A stretch of DNA of 64,000 bases, taken from positions 1 to 64,000 of the forward strand of contig NZ_JACLZK010000001.1 of NCBI RefSeq assembly GCF_014253065.1, read 5' to 3'. The stretch's first letter is position 1. Each line of letters starts with the position of its first letter. This document shows, one piece after another, positions 34,262 to 42,758 of the stretch. The notes beneath the pieces are model-generated. The model was not told the origin of the DNA. It did no database searches and saw nothing but the letters and a program-made list of their open reading frames with translations. A program made the translations under genes and the position numbers. Source of the stretch: Campylobacter massiliensis (GTDB lineage Bacteria; Campylobacterota; Campylobacteria; Campylobacterales; Campylobacteraceae).

Positions 34262-35476
34262 CTATCTTACTTCATACCTCTCGCCAGGCTTCATTTCGAT
34301 TATCTCCCACGGCAAGCCCTGCTTATTTAGCTCATCCATAAAAGGCTTGGCGTCGAAATTTTCCATATTAAAGACGCCTTTCCCGCTCCAAATGCCTTTT
34401 GCCACCATCATCGAGCCGATCATCGCAGGCACGCCCGTCGTGTAGCTCACCGCCTGCGCGCCCGTCTCGGCGTAGCAAGCCTCGTGGTCGCAGACGTTAT
34501 AGATATAGACCTGGCGCTCTTTGCCGTCTTTTAGACCGCGTATCACGCAACCGATATTGGTTTTGCCTTTCGTGCGAGGGCCGAGCGACGCAGGATCAGG
34601 CAGTAGGGTCTTTAAAAATTGAATCGGAATTATTTTTACGCCGTTATGCTCGACCTCGTCGATGCGTAGCATGCCGACGTTTTCTAGACATTTCATGTGG
34701 GTTAGGTAGCTCTGTCCGAATGTCATGAAAAAGCGGATTCTCTTCAGCCCTTTGATGTTTTTAACAAGGCTTTCTAGCTCCTCGTGGTAGAGCAGGTAGC
34801 TATCTTTGACGCCGACTTTCGGGTAGTCCCATTTGAACATTATCTGCATCGGCTCGGTCTCTTTCCACTCGCCGCGCTCCCAGTAGCGGCCTTTTGCACT
34901 CACTTCACGTAAATTTATCTCTGGGTTGAAATTCGTCGCAAACGGATATCCGTGATCGCCCGCGTTGCAGTCTAAGATATCGATCTCATGGATCTCGTCA
35001 AAGAGATTTTGCTGTGCGTAGGCGCAAAATACGTTCGTCACACCCGGATCAAAGCCGCTTCCCAGCAGCGCCATCGTGTTTGCGGCTTTAAACTCGCCGT
35101 CCTTTGCCCACTGCAGCTTGTATTCAAATTTCGCGGTGTCGGGGTGCTCGTAGTTTGCGGTGTCGATGTATGGGATGCCGGTGCGAGAGCACGCGTCCAT
35201 GAGGGTTAGGTCCTGGTACGGTAACGCGACGTTTAGTAGTAGCTCGGCGCCCGTTTTTTTGATGAGCGCGACTACAGCATCGGTGTCGTCCGCGTCGATC
35301 TGGGCGGTGTCGATAACGACACCCAAGCGGTCTTTGATAAATTTAGCGATCGCGTCGCATTTGCTTTTCGTGCGGCTAGCAAGGGTGATCTTGCTAAAAA
35401 CGTCCGAGTTCATCGCACATTTTACGGTCGCGACTTGGCTCACGCCGCCCGCGCCTATGATTAAGATATTTGACAT
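34262..35476 (-). CDS. Carboxynorspermidine synthase (saccharopine dehydrogenase family)
   Basis: A 404-residue NAD(P)H-dependent enzyme of the LYS9-like fold. The start is the ATG at 35476, preceded by AAAGGAGCC; an upstream start at 35518 would add 14 non-conserved residues. The Rossmann motif IIGAGGVSQV is at residues 6-15. Further family features include NVALPYQDLTLMDACSRTGIPYIDTANYE and LLGSGFDPGVTNVF. In Campylobacter this enzyme condenses aspartate semialdehyde with a diamine to form a carboxylated polyamine, the first step of the alternative spermidine route. The partner decarboxylase NspC is at 55886. Confidence 0.88.
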   Translation of the reverse strand: MSNILIIGAGGVSQVATVKCAMNSDVFSKITLASRTKSKCDAIAKFIKDRLGVVIDTAQIDADDTDAVVALIKKTGAELLLNVALPYQDLTLMDACSRTGIPYIDTANYEHPDTAKFEYKLQWAKDGEFKAANTMALLGSGFDPGVTNVFCAYAQQNLFDEIHEIDILDCNAGDHGYPFATNFNPEINLREVSAKGRYWERGEWKETEPMQIMFKWDYPKVGVKDSYLLYHEELESLVKNIKGLKRIRFFMTFGQSYLTHMKCLENVGMLRIDEVEHNGVKIIPIQFLKTLLPDPASLGPRTKGKTNIGCVIRGLKDGKERQVYIYNVCDHEACYAETGAQAVSYTTGVPAMIGSMMVAKGIWSGKGVFNMENFDAKPFMDELNKQGLPWEIIEMKPGERYEVR

Positions 35477-35866
35477 TTTGGCTCCTTTAAATTTTAAATT
35501 TAGCTGCAATTTTAGCAAATTTAAGATGAATTTTAAGAGGCTAGGTGTAATTAATCATAGAGTTTGGTTGTGGCGGGCGCGGAGCGCAAGCTCGCTCCAA
35601 CAAGAGCGCCAAAAGCGGCACGCGCTAAAATTTTGCATAGTTAGCAGCATGTCGATTGACGGCGGCATGAGATTAAATTTACCAAATTAAATTTACCGCC
35701 TTGCATCGCGCAATAAAATTTATCTCAAATTCCATTTTTTAGTTTGAGGTAGATTGCATAAGAAATAAGCTTAAATTTTTAGGTTTAATTTTGTCGCTAA
35801 AATTTGAGCGCCTAAATTTATCCTAAAGCATATCAACGATGTATTATCAAGTTGACTTGTTTTGGG
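35477..35866. other. Intergenic region without a recognised gene
   Basis: It contains a short hairpin (GGAGCG/CGCTCC near 35580-35597) and an imperfect inverted repeat (ATCTCAAA near 35732 with TTTGAGGT near 35752). Nothing else was recognised. Confidence 0.4.
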
Positions 35867-35872
35867 TATAAT
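35867..35872 (+). promoter_or_regulatory. -10 promoter element for the AT-rich gene
   Basis: GGGTATAAT 90 bases before the ATG at 35962. The leader that follows contains a hairpin at 35894-35930: GCTA/TAGC outside, ACCGAGTT/AACTTGGT inside, AAAA loop. Confidence 0.5.
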
Positions 35873-35961
35873 CAGCATATTTAAATCTAAAAAGCTACCG
35901 CAACCGAGTTAAAAAACTTGGTGGATTAGCGCCTGGCAAGAAAACGCAAAAAGAGGCAACA

Positions 35962-36621
35962 ATGATTGAAAATGGCAAGCAAAGACCGAATGAAAAAGAG
36001 ATAGAAGCCTTAACTCTTTTTTATAATAGATTTTATTTTTTATATGATGAAATTTCTAGTGAAAATTTCAAAACTCAAGAACCATGCTTTAGATTTTATA
36101 GGCTCAGAGAAGCATTTTTGGTATTTAAAGAGATTTCTAATTATGAACCAATTAAAGAATATTTAAAGTGGATGAAAAGAGGAGGACGACCTTTTTTTGA
36201 AGGAGTGATTGCCGATGATCTATTTAGTTTTATTAGAAACCTCTTATTGCACTTTCCTATTTTTGACACATGGGATGAAGTCTATATAAACAAAAGTCTT
36301 GCCACTTGGGATAAGGCTGGGCAAATAAATAAATTTCTCACCAAGGCAAAAGAATATAAAATTGATGATAAATCAGAGGTCAAATATAGAATATGGGAGA
36401 CAAAAAAGAAGAAAATGACTTATTTTTCTGTTAAATTTCCCAGTGAATATAATGAAATAACAAATATTTATCTAAAAGATATAATCACAGAAGAGATGGG
36501 TATGAAATTTTGCGTGGCGCTAATGAGGCAGATAATTGATACTCAAATCGAGAATCCAGAAGAAGAAGACATAAAAATAATGTCACAAGTTTATTTGCCA
36601 AGAAATAATACTGATTTATGA
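35962..36621 (+). CDS. AT-rich gene of unknown function; N terminus may be a degenerate XRE-type helix-turn-helix
   Basis: I do not recognise this 219-residue protein as a whole. It is visibly richer in AT and in Ile/Lys/Phe/Tyr than its neighbours, which suggests transfer. The first residues, MIENGKQRPNEKEIEAL, match the end of an XRE-type helix-turn-helix (IENGK..P....L). The same frame is open upstream to 35872 with no ATG, GTG or TTG and would read LKSYRNRVKKLGGLAPGKKTQ just before the ATG. That is like the first part of such a domain, with a piece missing. The gene may be a decayed regulator or an N-terminally truncated copy. The rest is soluble and alpha-helical with no catalytic motif seen. 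Confidence 0.6.
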   Translation: MIENGKQRPNEKEIEALTLFYNRFYFLYDEISSENFKTQEPCFRFYRLREAFLVFKEISNYEPIKEYLKWMKRGGRPFFEGVIADDLFSFIRNLLLHFPIFDTWDEVYINKSLATWDKAGQINKFLTKAKEYKIDDKSEVKYRIWETKKKKMTYFSVKFPSEYNEITNIYLKDIITEEMGMKFCVALMRQIIDTQIENPEEEDIKIMSQVYLPRNNTDL

Positions 36622-36653
36622 GGCAATACGGGATAAAATTTGCTTTCAATCGT

Positions 36654-36659
36654 TACAAT
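36654..36659 (+). promoter_or_regulatory. -10 promoter element for the TPR gene
   Basis: TACAAT followed by AGCGCG and AAATTTT, 25 bases before the ATG; the same pattern occurs at other promoters here. Confidence 0.45.
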
Positions 36660-36683
36660 AGCGCGAAATTTTAAAGGAATTCT

Positions 36684-37424
36684 ATGCGTCAAATTTTAAT
36701 TTTTCTGCTTCCGATTTGGCTGTTTGGGATGAGCTGCGAGGAGGCGATAGAGCTTAGCGCCGAAGAGTTTATTAAGCCCGACCGCAACGCCACGGCTACT
36801 GCGCTAGCGAGTGAAAGGGCGGCGCAAATTTGCCTGGCTGAGTACGGCGAAGAGCATGAGAACACGATCATAGCATTAAACAACTCGGGCAGCTTTTTTA
36901 TGTTTGCAGGCGAGCCGCAAAAGGCGCTCGCAGCTTATGAGCGCTCGCTAAAAATTTTACAAAAAGGGCTCGGCAAAGAGCACAAAGCGCTAGCAAAGTC
37001 CTATCACGGCGTAGCTATCGCACAGTCGGCATTGGGGAGATACGATGAAGCGATAGCGAATTTCGGCGCGGCGATCAGATGCTACGAGCTTGGCGGCAAG
37101 AAGATGCAAAAAGACCTGATGAGTTGCTGCGCGGGGTTTGGCGATACGCTCTATAAAATGGGCGATTTTAACGGCGCATACGTAAAACACGCCGTCGCGT
37201 TTAGAATTTACGAAGAGGTTTTCGGCGCTGATAGCGTAAATTTGCTGCGAGCCAAGTACTATGCGCTGATGGCGGGCGATCTGGCGGGACTCGGCAATAA
37301 AACGGAGGCTCTGCAAAACTACGAAAAAGCCCTTAAAGTCGCGGATAAAATTTTAGAAAAACGTAACGATAAACATGCAAAAAGCCTAAAAGCAGAGGTG
37401 GAAGCAAAGATAAAAGAGTTGTAA
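36684..37424 (+). CDS. Secreted tetratricopeptide-repeat protein
   Basis: A 246-residue protein with a signal peptide (MRQILIFLLPIWLFGMSC; the Cys could be a lipobox). Four or more TPR units follow from about residue 60, including units resembling A...YERSLKILQKGLGKEHKALAKSYHGVAIAQSALGRYDEAI and the last GNKTEALQNYEKAL. TPRs form protein-binding superhelices. No partner is indicated. It ends in a bidirectional stem-loop shared with the convergent flavoprotein gene. Confidence 0.8.
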   Translation: MRQILIFLLPIWLFGMSCEEAIELSAEEFIKPDRNATATALASERAAQICLAEYGEEHENTIIALNNSGSFFMFAGEPQKALAAYERSLKILQKGLGKEHKALAKSYHGVAIAQSALGRYDEAIANFGAAIRCYELGGKKMQKDLMSCCAGFGDTLYKMGDFNGAYVKHAVAFRIYEEVFGADSVNLLRAKYYALMAGDLAGLGNKTEALQNYEKALKVADKILEKRNDKHAKSLKAEVEAKIKEL

Positions 37425-37440
37425 ATTTAGCGATTGGATC

Positions 37441-37467
37441 TTGAGGCGGGCTAAATTTACGCCTCAA
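37441..37467. terminator. Bidirectional stem-loop between convergent genes
   Basis: TTGAGGCG at 37441-37448 pairs perfectly with CGCCTCAA at 37460-37467, with A/T-rich sequence on both sides. It can serve the TPR gene and the minus-strand flavoprotein gene. Confidence 0.65.
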
Positions 37468-37486
37468 ATTTGACTAAGCCGCGCCA

Positions 37487-38776
37487 CTACTCGGCGTTTA
37501 ATCGCTTTGCTACATTTGCCGCGCAAGCGAAAGCAAAATGCAGATTGTATCCGCCGAGCATCCCCGTTACGTTTAAGACTTCGCCGATGAAATAAAGCCC
37601 GCGAGTGTCGCCACGGCCGCAGTTTGCGTCTAGCGCGTCCGTGTCTACGCCGCCTTTTGTGACTTCGGCTCGCTCGAAGCCAAACGTCCCAGCAGGCGCA
37701 AATTCGTAAGCAAAGAGCCGCGAGATTTTCGCCGTCTCGTCCGCCTTGTACTCGCCGTAAGGCTTGTCGCTAAGCCCCGCCGCGCGTAAAAACTCGAGCG
37801 TAAATCGCCTAGGTAGCGGCAGGATAGTGCTGAGCTGTTTTTTGCTTTTTTGCGCGTTTTCGATGCTAAAATTCGGGCAAAAATTTATGGCGATTAAGCC
37901 CTTTTGCCAAAAAAGAGAAGCGTTTAGTACGGCCGGGCCGCTTATGCCTTTGTGCGTGAAAAGTATGTCGCCCTCGAATTCTCGCGGCATTTTTGGCTCG
38001 CGGTTTGCGGCGTCTTTGCCTGCGCAACCTACGCGGATGCGGGCTGGGAAGCAAACTCCGCTTAGATTTTTAAACCAAAACTCGTCTTTTTGCACGGTAA
38101 ATCCTACGAGCGCGGGCGCGGGCGGGACGACTTTGATGCCGAAGCTTTGCGCTATTTCGTAGCCGATATCGCTTGCGCCTAGGCTTTTGTAGCTCAGTCC
38201 GCCGCTAGCTACGACGAGGTTTTTGGCGTAAAATTTATCTTCGTTTTCGGCGAGCACTTCAAAAATTTCAGTCTGCTTGGATGTAAAATTCTGCAAATTT
38301 TCGCTATCAAATTTTGTCTCTTCGGTAAGAGAGGCATCCAAAATTTTACCGTTTTCATCTGTCGAAATTTTCCTCGCACCCTTTACGCAAACGCCGCAAA
38401 ATATTTGCGCTCCGCTTTGTCTAGCGCGTTTTAAAAGCACGCCCAAAACGTCTTTTGCGCCGCTTTCGCAGAAAAATTGGCTTTGTTTCTGCTCGTTAAA
38501 TTTTAGCTCGCCGAAAAAATTTAAAACGTCTTTGAAGTCTAGATTTTTTATGATATTTTTGACGAAATTTGCGTCGCCGAGGTAGTTTGACGCGTCTATG
38601 CGGCGGTTTGTGACGTTACACCTGCCTCCGCCGCTAGCTAGGATTTTCTTGCCGGGAGTTGCGTTTTTTTCGAGTATGGCGACGCTTTTACCGCGTAAAT
38701 TCGCCGCCAAAAATAGCCCTGCTGCGCCCGCTCCGATTATCAAAACGTCGTAAATTTTGCAAATTTTAGCCATCAT
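37487..38776 (-). CDS. NAD(P)/FAD-dependent oxidoreductase, HI0933/YhiN family
   Basis: A 429-residue flavoprotein with the N-terminal dinucleotide motif VLIIGAGAAGLFLAANL and the family motif KKILASGGGRCNVTN. A second conserved glycine-rich segment is VASGGLSYKSLGASDIGYEIA near 195. The C terminus carries GLYFIGEVLNVTGMLGGYNLHFAFACA, the FAD-binding end. Members are cytosolic and their substrates are unknown. The start MMAK lies 39 bases from the HutX gene. Confidence 0.9.
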   Translation of the reverse strand: MMAKICKIYDVLIIGAGAAGLFLAANLRGKSVAILEKNATPGKKILASGGGRCNVTNRRIDASNYLGDANFVKNIIKNLDFKDVLNFFGELKFNEQKQSQFFCESGAKDVLGVLLKRARQSGAQIFCGVCVKGARKISTDENGKILDASLTEETKFDSENLQNFTSKQTEIFEVLAENEDKFYAKNLVVASGGLSYKSLGASDIGYEIAQSFGIKVVPPAPALVGFTVQKDEFWFKNLSGVCFPARIRVGCAGKDAANREPKMPREFEGDILFTHKGISGPAVLNASLFWQKGLIAINFCPNFSIENAQKSKKQLSTILPLPRRFTLEFLRAAGLSDKPYGEYKADETAKISRLFAYEFAPAGTFGFERAEVTKGGVDTDALDANCGRGDTRGLYFIGEVLNVTGMLGGYNLHFAFACAANVAKRLNAE

Positions 38777-38814
38777 AAAACCTTAAAATTTACGCGCGGC
38801 AAAGCTAGCTAAAA

Positions 38815-39309
38815 TCAAAAACTGTTTTTTAGCGCTAGGAATTTTTGCTCTTGCGCTTCGTCTAGTTTCATTTTTTCGTTGCGATTTACGAAAAGCTTAA
38901 AGATCACGTTGTGATCCGCGTCGTAAAAGTGCAGGCTGTGCCCGAGAAATCCCATAAATTTAGTACTCACAAAGCCGATGCTCGCGATAGATTCTTCTTT
39001 GAGGTGACCGCCTAAAAAGCCTGTTTTATCGGTGAAATTTAAAAACCCTTTCGCCTTTTTAGGCATAGGCACGCTCACCTTGATCTCGATGATAAACTCA
39101 GGCGTATTTTTGATAAAAAGCATCTCGCCCCAAGTGCTGATTTCTTCGAAAATTTTCATCAAATTTTCTGCGCCGACTTCCTTAAATTCGTCATCGCCGC
39201 GGTATTGCAGGATTTCGTATTCTCGTACGTTTAGCTGTTTGGCCGCATCGTAAACGGACATCTTTTTATCCTGGAAAAGCTCGTCGATTTGTTTTTTTAG
39301 ATCGCTCAT
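38815..39309 (-). CDS. HutX/ChuX-family cytosolic haem-handling protein
   Basis: A 164-residue protein resembling ChuX/HutX: an N-terminal helical part (DAAKQLNVREYEILQY), then WGEMLFIKNTPEFIIEIKVSVPMPKKAKGFLNF and GFVSTKFMGFLGHSLHFYDADHNVIFKLFVNR. Family members bind haem in the cytoplasm and pass it to haem-degrading enzymes. No haem receptor or oxygenase gene is adjacent. An AAAAGGAC site precedes the ATG. Confidence 0.75.
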   Translation of the reverse strand: MSDLKKQIDELFQDKKMSVYDAAKQLNVREYEILQYRGDDEFKEVGAENLMKIFEEISTWGEMLFIKNTPEFIIEIKVSVPMPKKAKGFLNFTDKTGFLGGHLKEESIASIGFVSTKFMGFLGHSLHFYDADHNVIFKLFVNRNEKMKLDEAQEQKFLALKNSF

Positions 39310-39438
39310 TTTTGTCCTTTTTTGAAATTAGATTTTGATAATAGTATTTAAAAATAGCTAAAAAGCGGCTAAATTTACATGACAGGCGTCGTTGCGTTAT
39401 CAAACGGCGCACGAGCCGAAGTTTTGGCGTTTTGCGCG

Positions 39439-39464
39439 GGACGGACTCGGTAAATTTGCCGTCC
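39439..39464 (-). terminator. Stem-loop downstream of the MFS gene
   Basis: GGACGG at 39439-39444 and CCGTCC at 39459-39464 can pair. It lies just beyond the stop of the minus-strand MFS gene. The T tract is weak. Confidence 0.4.
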
Positions 39465-39475
39465 GTAAAAGTCCG

Positions 39476-40783
39476 CTAAACGCCTAAAATTTGCTTTATC
39501 TCCGCCTCGTTTGTTAGCTTGGAGTTGTATTTTACAACGAGATTTTGCGCGTTTTTATAGCACTCCACAACGCCTTTTTGCTTTTCGATCTCGGCTAGGT
39601 CGGCATCCGTGTCAGACGGCAGATAGATATTTTTAAAGATATTTGGATTATCTAGCCATTTTAGCGCGATCAGCCACACGATACAAAGCACCGTCACAAC
39701 GGCGGAAAGCGCGCTAAGTCCGTAAAATTTAAGCAAAGTACCGCCGCCGATACCGCCGATAAAGCTTCCCATGTAGCCAAAGGCGTTAAAGATGCCCAAA
39801 ACCGCGCCTTTTTGGCTTACTTTACTAAATTTGGACGCCATGGATTGCAGGATCGGTTCGTGCAGGTTAAAGCCGATAAAAAATATAATCACGCCCGCGT
39901 AAAATAGCGGCTTGTGCCCGAGCGAGAGTGCGAAAAGTCCGTAGCAAACGACGAAAAGCGAGACGCCGATAACTAAAATTTGCTTTGTGATTCGCTTTGT
40001 TTCGCCGATCGCGCCGCCGATACCCATCGCGATAAAGCCAAACACCGTCGCGACCGAGTAGATGCCGCTGAGGTCCTTTTTGTCCATGCCAAAATACTTC
40101 ACTATAGCGATCGGAATCACGATAAAGGCCGCCGACATCAGCATTTTTTGCATGAAGTTGCTGATGTTCATGAGTAGTAAATTTCTGTTTGAGAGTAGCT
40201 TTACGGCCGGCATTTTGGCCTGCGAGTGCGTAAATTTAGGCTCCTCGCCCACGGCCGTGTATAAAAGCATGATACAAACGACCGTAACTGCGATCGAGAG
40301 GTAAAAGAGGCTTGAAAGGCCGTATTTGGCGCTAAGTATCGGCGAGAGTATCATAGAAAGCGTAAAGCTAATGCCGATAAACGCGCCCATCATCGCCATC
40401 GCGTGCCCGCGCACCTCCTCCTTGGTCATGTCGCTCATCAGCGCGATCGCCACGGCTCCTATCGCGCCCGCACCCTGGATAAATCTACCAAAAATCATCG
40501 TGTAGATATCAGTCGCCACCGCGCAGATCGCAGCTCCAACGATAAAGACGAGCAGGCCTATTAGCATAGAGTTTTTGCGCCCGAAGCGGTCTGAGACGTA
40601 GCCGAAAACCACCTGAAACGTGATCTGCGACATCGCGTAAACGCCGATGAGAACGCCGACTAAAAACTCGGTCGCCCCCTCAAGCTCGAGCGCGTAGACG
40701 CTGATAACTGGCAAAATGATAAAGAGTCCAAAAAACCTGCTGCCGATGATAAAAGATAAAGGTAAAGCGCTTTTTACTATCAT
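39476..40783 (-). CDS. MFS transporter, YajR-like
   Basis: A 435-residue 12-helix major-facilitator protein. Motif A is GYVSDRFGRKNSMLIG, and helix 1 reads LPLSFIIGSRFFGLFIILPV, as in YajR. After helix 12 a cytoplasmic tail of about 60 residues (DTDADLAEIEKQKGVVECYKN..., AEIKQILGV) corresponds to the small C-terminal domain of YajR-type transporters. The substrate is unknown. AAAAGGAAAA precedes the ATG. Confidence 0.88.
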   Translation of the reverse strand: MIVKSALPLSFIIGSRFFGLFIILPVISVYALELEGATEFLVGVLIGVYAMSQITFQVVFGYVSDRFGRKNSMLIGLLVFIVGAAICAVATDIYTMIFGRFIQGAGAIGAVAIALMSDMTKEEVRGHAMAMMGAFIGISFTLSMILSPILSAKYGLSSLFYLSIAVTVVCIMLLYTAVGEEPKFTHSQAKMPAVKLLSNRNLLLMNISNFMQKMLMSAAFIVIPIAIVKYFGMDKKDLSGIYSVATVFGFIAMGIGGAIGETKRITKQILVIGVSLFVVCYGLFALSLGHKPLFYAGVIIFFIGFNLHEPILQSMASKFSKVSQKGAVLGIFNAFGYMGSFIGGIGGGTLLKFYGLSALSAVVTVLCIVWLIALKWLDNPNIFKNIYLPSDTDADLAEIEKQKGVVECYKNAQNLVVKYNSKLTNEAEIKQILGV

Positions 40784-40877
40784 AAATTTTCCTTTTTAAA
40801 GGAGTGATTTTACCCGAATTTTGATAATACGTAAATTAAAGTCGAATTTGATAAAATGTGAGCGGTAAATTTAAAAA

Positions 40878-40984
40878 ATCGGCAAAGTTATCTTGCGATG
40901 AATTTAAATGTTGCGACGAAATTTTCGACCGAAGATAGAACATATAGTTCATCGAGGGAGAAAATTTCTAGCTCATTTAAAGGC
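40878..40984. repeat. Structured palindromic repeat in the rdgB leader
   Basis: Related to 34022-34130: both contain GGCAAAGT, then ATC.TG.GATGA and TTTAAATGTT. Here GAAATTTTC (40918-40926) pairs perfectly with GAAAATTTC (40961-40969). GAT/ATC pairs inside around a loop with ACATATAGT, and TTTAAAT/ATTTAAA pairs outside. The arms differ from the relative but remain complementary. Confidence 0.65.
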
Positions 40985-41013
40985 GCGCAAGAGAAGCCGA
41001 AAAAGGAAAAATT

Positions 41014-41658
41014 TTGAAAATAGTTTTAGCAACATCCAACTCCGACAAAGTGCGCGAAATAAAAGATTTTTTAAAAGATTACGAAATTTACGCACTGCGC
41101 GAAATTTGCGAGCCCTTTGAGATCGTCGAGGACGGAGCGACGTTCGCCGCAAACGCGCTAATAAAAGCTCGCGCGGTGCATGCTAAACTGCGCGAGCTAA
41201 ATTTGGCGGACGAGTTTATCGCGCTAAGCGACGATAGTGGCATCAGCGTGGACGCTCTTGGCGGCAGGCCTGGGATTTACTCCGCGAGATTTAGCGATAT
41301 GAACGAGCACGGGCAGATAACGGGCAAAAGCGCGACCGATGCTAGTAACCGCGCAAAGCTGATCTCGGAGCTAAAAGCGCTAAATTTGACTAGCTCGCCT
41401 GCTTTTTACACCGCTTGTATCGCGGTTAGCTCAAAGCTTGGCGACTTTACGGCGCACGGCTTTATGCACGGCACGGCGATTTGCCAGGAGCGCGGCAGCA
41501 ACGGCTTTGGCTACGATAGCCTCTTTATCCCCAAAGGCTTTACGCACACGCTTGGCGAGCTAGACGACGCCACAAAGCTAAAAATCTCGCACCGCTCAAA
41601 GGGGCTTGAGCTTATAAAATACGTGTTAAAAAGCCTTGATAGAAAATTTGGGCGCTAG
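41014..41658 (+). CDS. rdgB: Non-canonical purine NTP pyrophosphatase (RdgB/HAM1)
   Basis: A 214-residue cytosolic enzyme that hydrolyses dITP/XTP to prevent misincorporation. It has the N-terminal TSNSDKVREIK, the catalytic LSDDSGISVDALGGRPGIYSARF and GFGYDSLFIP. The start is TTG at 41014 behind AAAAGGAAA; no ATG fits. The length is normal. The segment around 90-125 is slightly divergent. Confidence 0.95.
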   Translation: MKIVLATSNSDKVREIKDFLKDYEIYALREICEPFEIVEDGATFAANALIKARAVHAKLRELNLADEFIALSDDSGISVDALGGRPGIYSARFSDMNEHGQITGKSATDASNRAKLISELKALNLTSSPAFYTACIAVSSKLGDFTAHGFMHGTAICQERGSNGFGYDSLFIPKGFTHTLGELDDATKLKISHRSKGLELIKYVLKSLDRKFGR

Positions 41659-41733
41659 ATTAAAGCGCGAAAGAGAAAGCAAATTTGCGCGGCAAAACCC
41701 GGCTAAATTTGCCGTCCTTTAACTCTAGCGCGC

Positions 41734-41739
41734 TATAAT
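41734..41739 (+). promoter_or_regulatory. -10 promoter element for the HAD gene
   Basis: TATAAT 27 bases before the ATG, flanked by GCGCG before and CGCGC after, followed by AAATTT. Confidence 0.6.
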
Positions 41740-41766
41740 CGCGCAAATTTAAAATTTGAGACGAAG

Positions 41767-42354
41767 ATGAATCTGGTTTTATTCGACTTTGACGGGACGA
41801 TCACGCGCGACGATTCGCTGCTCGAGTTTATCGCCTACGTCGTGGGATTTAAGAAATTTTTTCGGGGTATTTTTTGGCTTTCGCCCGTTTTGATCGGCTA
41901 TAAGCTAAAAATTTGCAGCAACAACTACGCTCGTAGGCGGCTGATGATGCACTTTTTCGCGGGTATGGGCGCGGATAAATTCGCTCAAATTTGCAAAAAA
42001 TACTCAAACACGCACATCGAGGATATCGTGAAATTTTCCGCGATGGCAAAGATCGCCGAGTATAAGGCAAACGGCGACAAGGTCGTGATCGTGACGGCGT
42101 CGCTCGAGGACTGGCTAGCTCCGTGGTGCCAGGCGCAGGGGCTCGAGCTACTGGGTACTCGCATCAAGAAAAAGGGCGGCGTGATAACGGGCGAGATAGA
42201 CGGTGCCAACTGCTACGGCGCAGAGAAAGTGCGCCGCGTGCGCGAGGCGTACGACACGGACGCCTTTGATCGCGTGATCGCATACGGCGACAGCAGGGGC
42301 GACAAGGAGATGCTGGAGTTTGCCGACGAGGCGCATTATAGGGTGTTTGAGTGA
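41767..42354 (+). CDS. HAD-superfamily (subfamily IB) phosphatase
   Basis: A 195-residue hydrolase like phosphoserine phosphatase-type IB enzymes. Motif I is FDFDGTIT with the nucleophile Asp8 and acid Asp10, motif II VIVTAS, the motif III lysine is in the KKKG/EKVRR region, and motif IV is YGDSRGDKEML. The helical cap is at about 20-90. The substrate cannot be set from sequence. Confidence 0.88.
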   Translation: MNLVLFDFDGTITRDDSLLEFIAYVVGFKKFFRGIFWLSPVLIGYKLKICSNNYARRRLMMHFFAGMGADKFAQICKKYSNTHIEDIVKFSAMAKIAEYKANGDKVVIVTASLEDWLAPWCQAQGLELLGTRIKKKGGVITGEIDGANCYGAEKVRRVREAYDTDAFDRVIAYGDSRGDKEMLEFADEAHYRVFE

Positions 42355-42758
42355 GCGGGGTCGCGACTGCGAAAACTGCGAGCTAGCCGTAAATCTAGAA
42401 GCATTAAATTTGAGCATTCGTGCGGCAAAATTTAGCTGTTAGCGCCTTTTGCGGCGCGGCAAATCGGCGCATAGGCTAAATTTGACACTCATAAAAGCTT
42501 TTTACCGCTAGGCTGTTTGGTTTAAGTTTGCCTGGCGCTTTTTAGCCAAACTCAAATTTGTTTACCTCTGCCGTAACGGTTCCAAATTTATGCGGCCCAT
42601 ATAAATTTAACCCGGCGCGCGTTTAAACTGGGCCAGTGCAAATAAAAATAACAAATTCTGCTCTACTTGTTTTAGCTTAAATTTAAGCCGATTTACGGTC
42701 TTTTCTTTGTGAAAATGCGCCACTCTTGCGGCTCAAATTTGAGCGTTAAATTTAGTGC
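42355..42758. other. Intergenic region between convergent genes
   Basis: No gene found. It is rich in AAATTT words and includes a perfect 14-base palindrome GCTCAAATTTGAGC at 42731-42744 just beyond the propeller gene and a short GCGCC/GGCGC hairpin near 42440. Confidence 0.4.

Noticed and set aside
35894-35930. Hairpin with bulged base resembling an integron attC site or riboswitch
   Set aside because: It lacks the paired RYYYAAC/GTTRRRY core sites and any integrase, and matches no riboswitch consensus I know; kept only as a leader hairpin.
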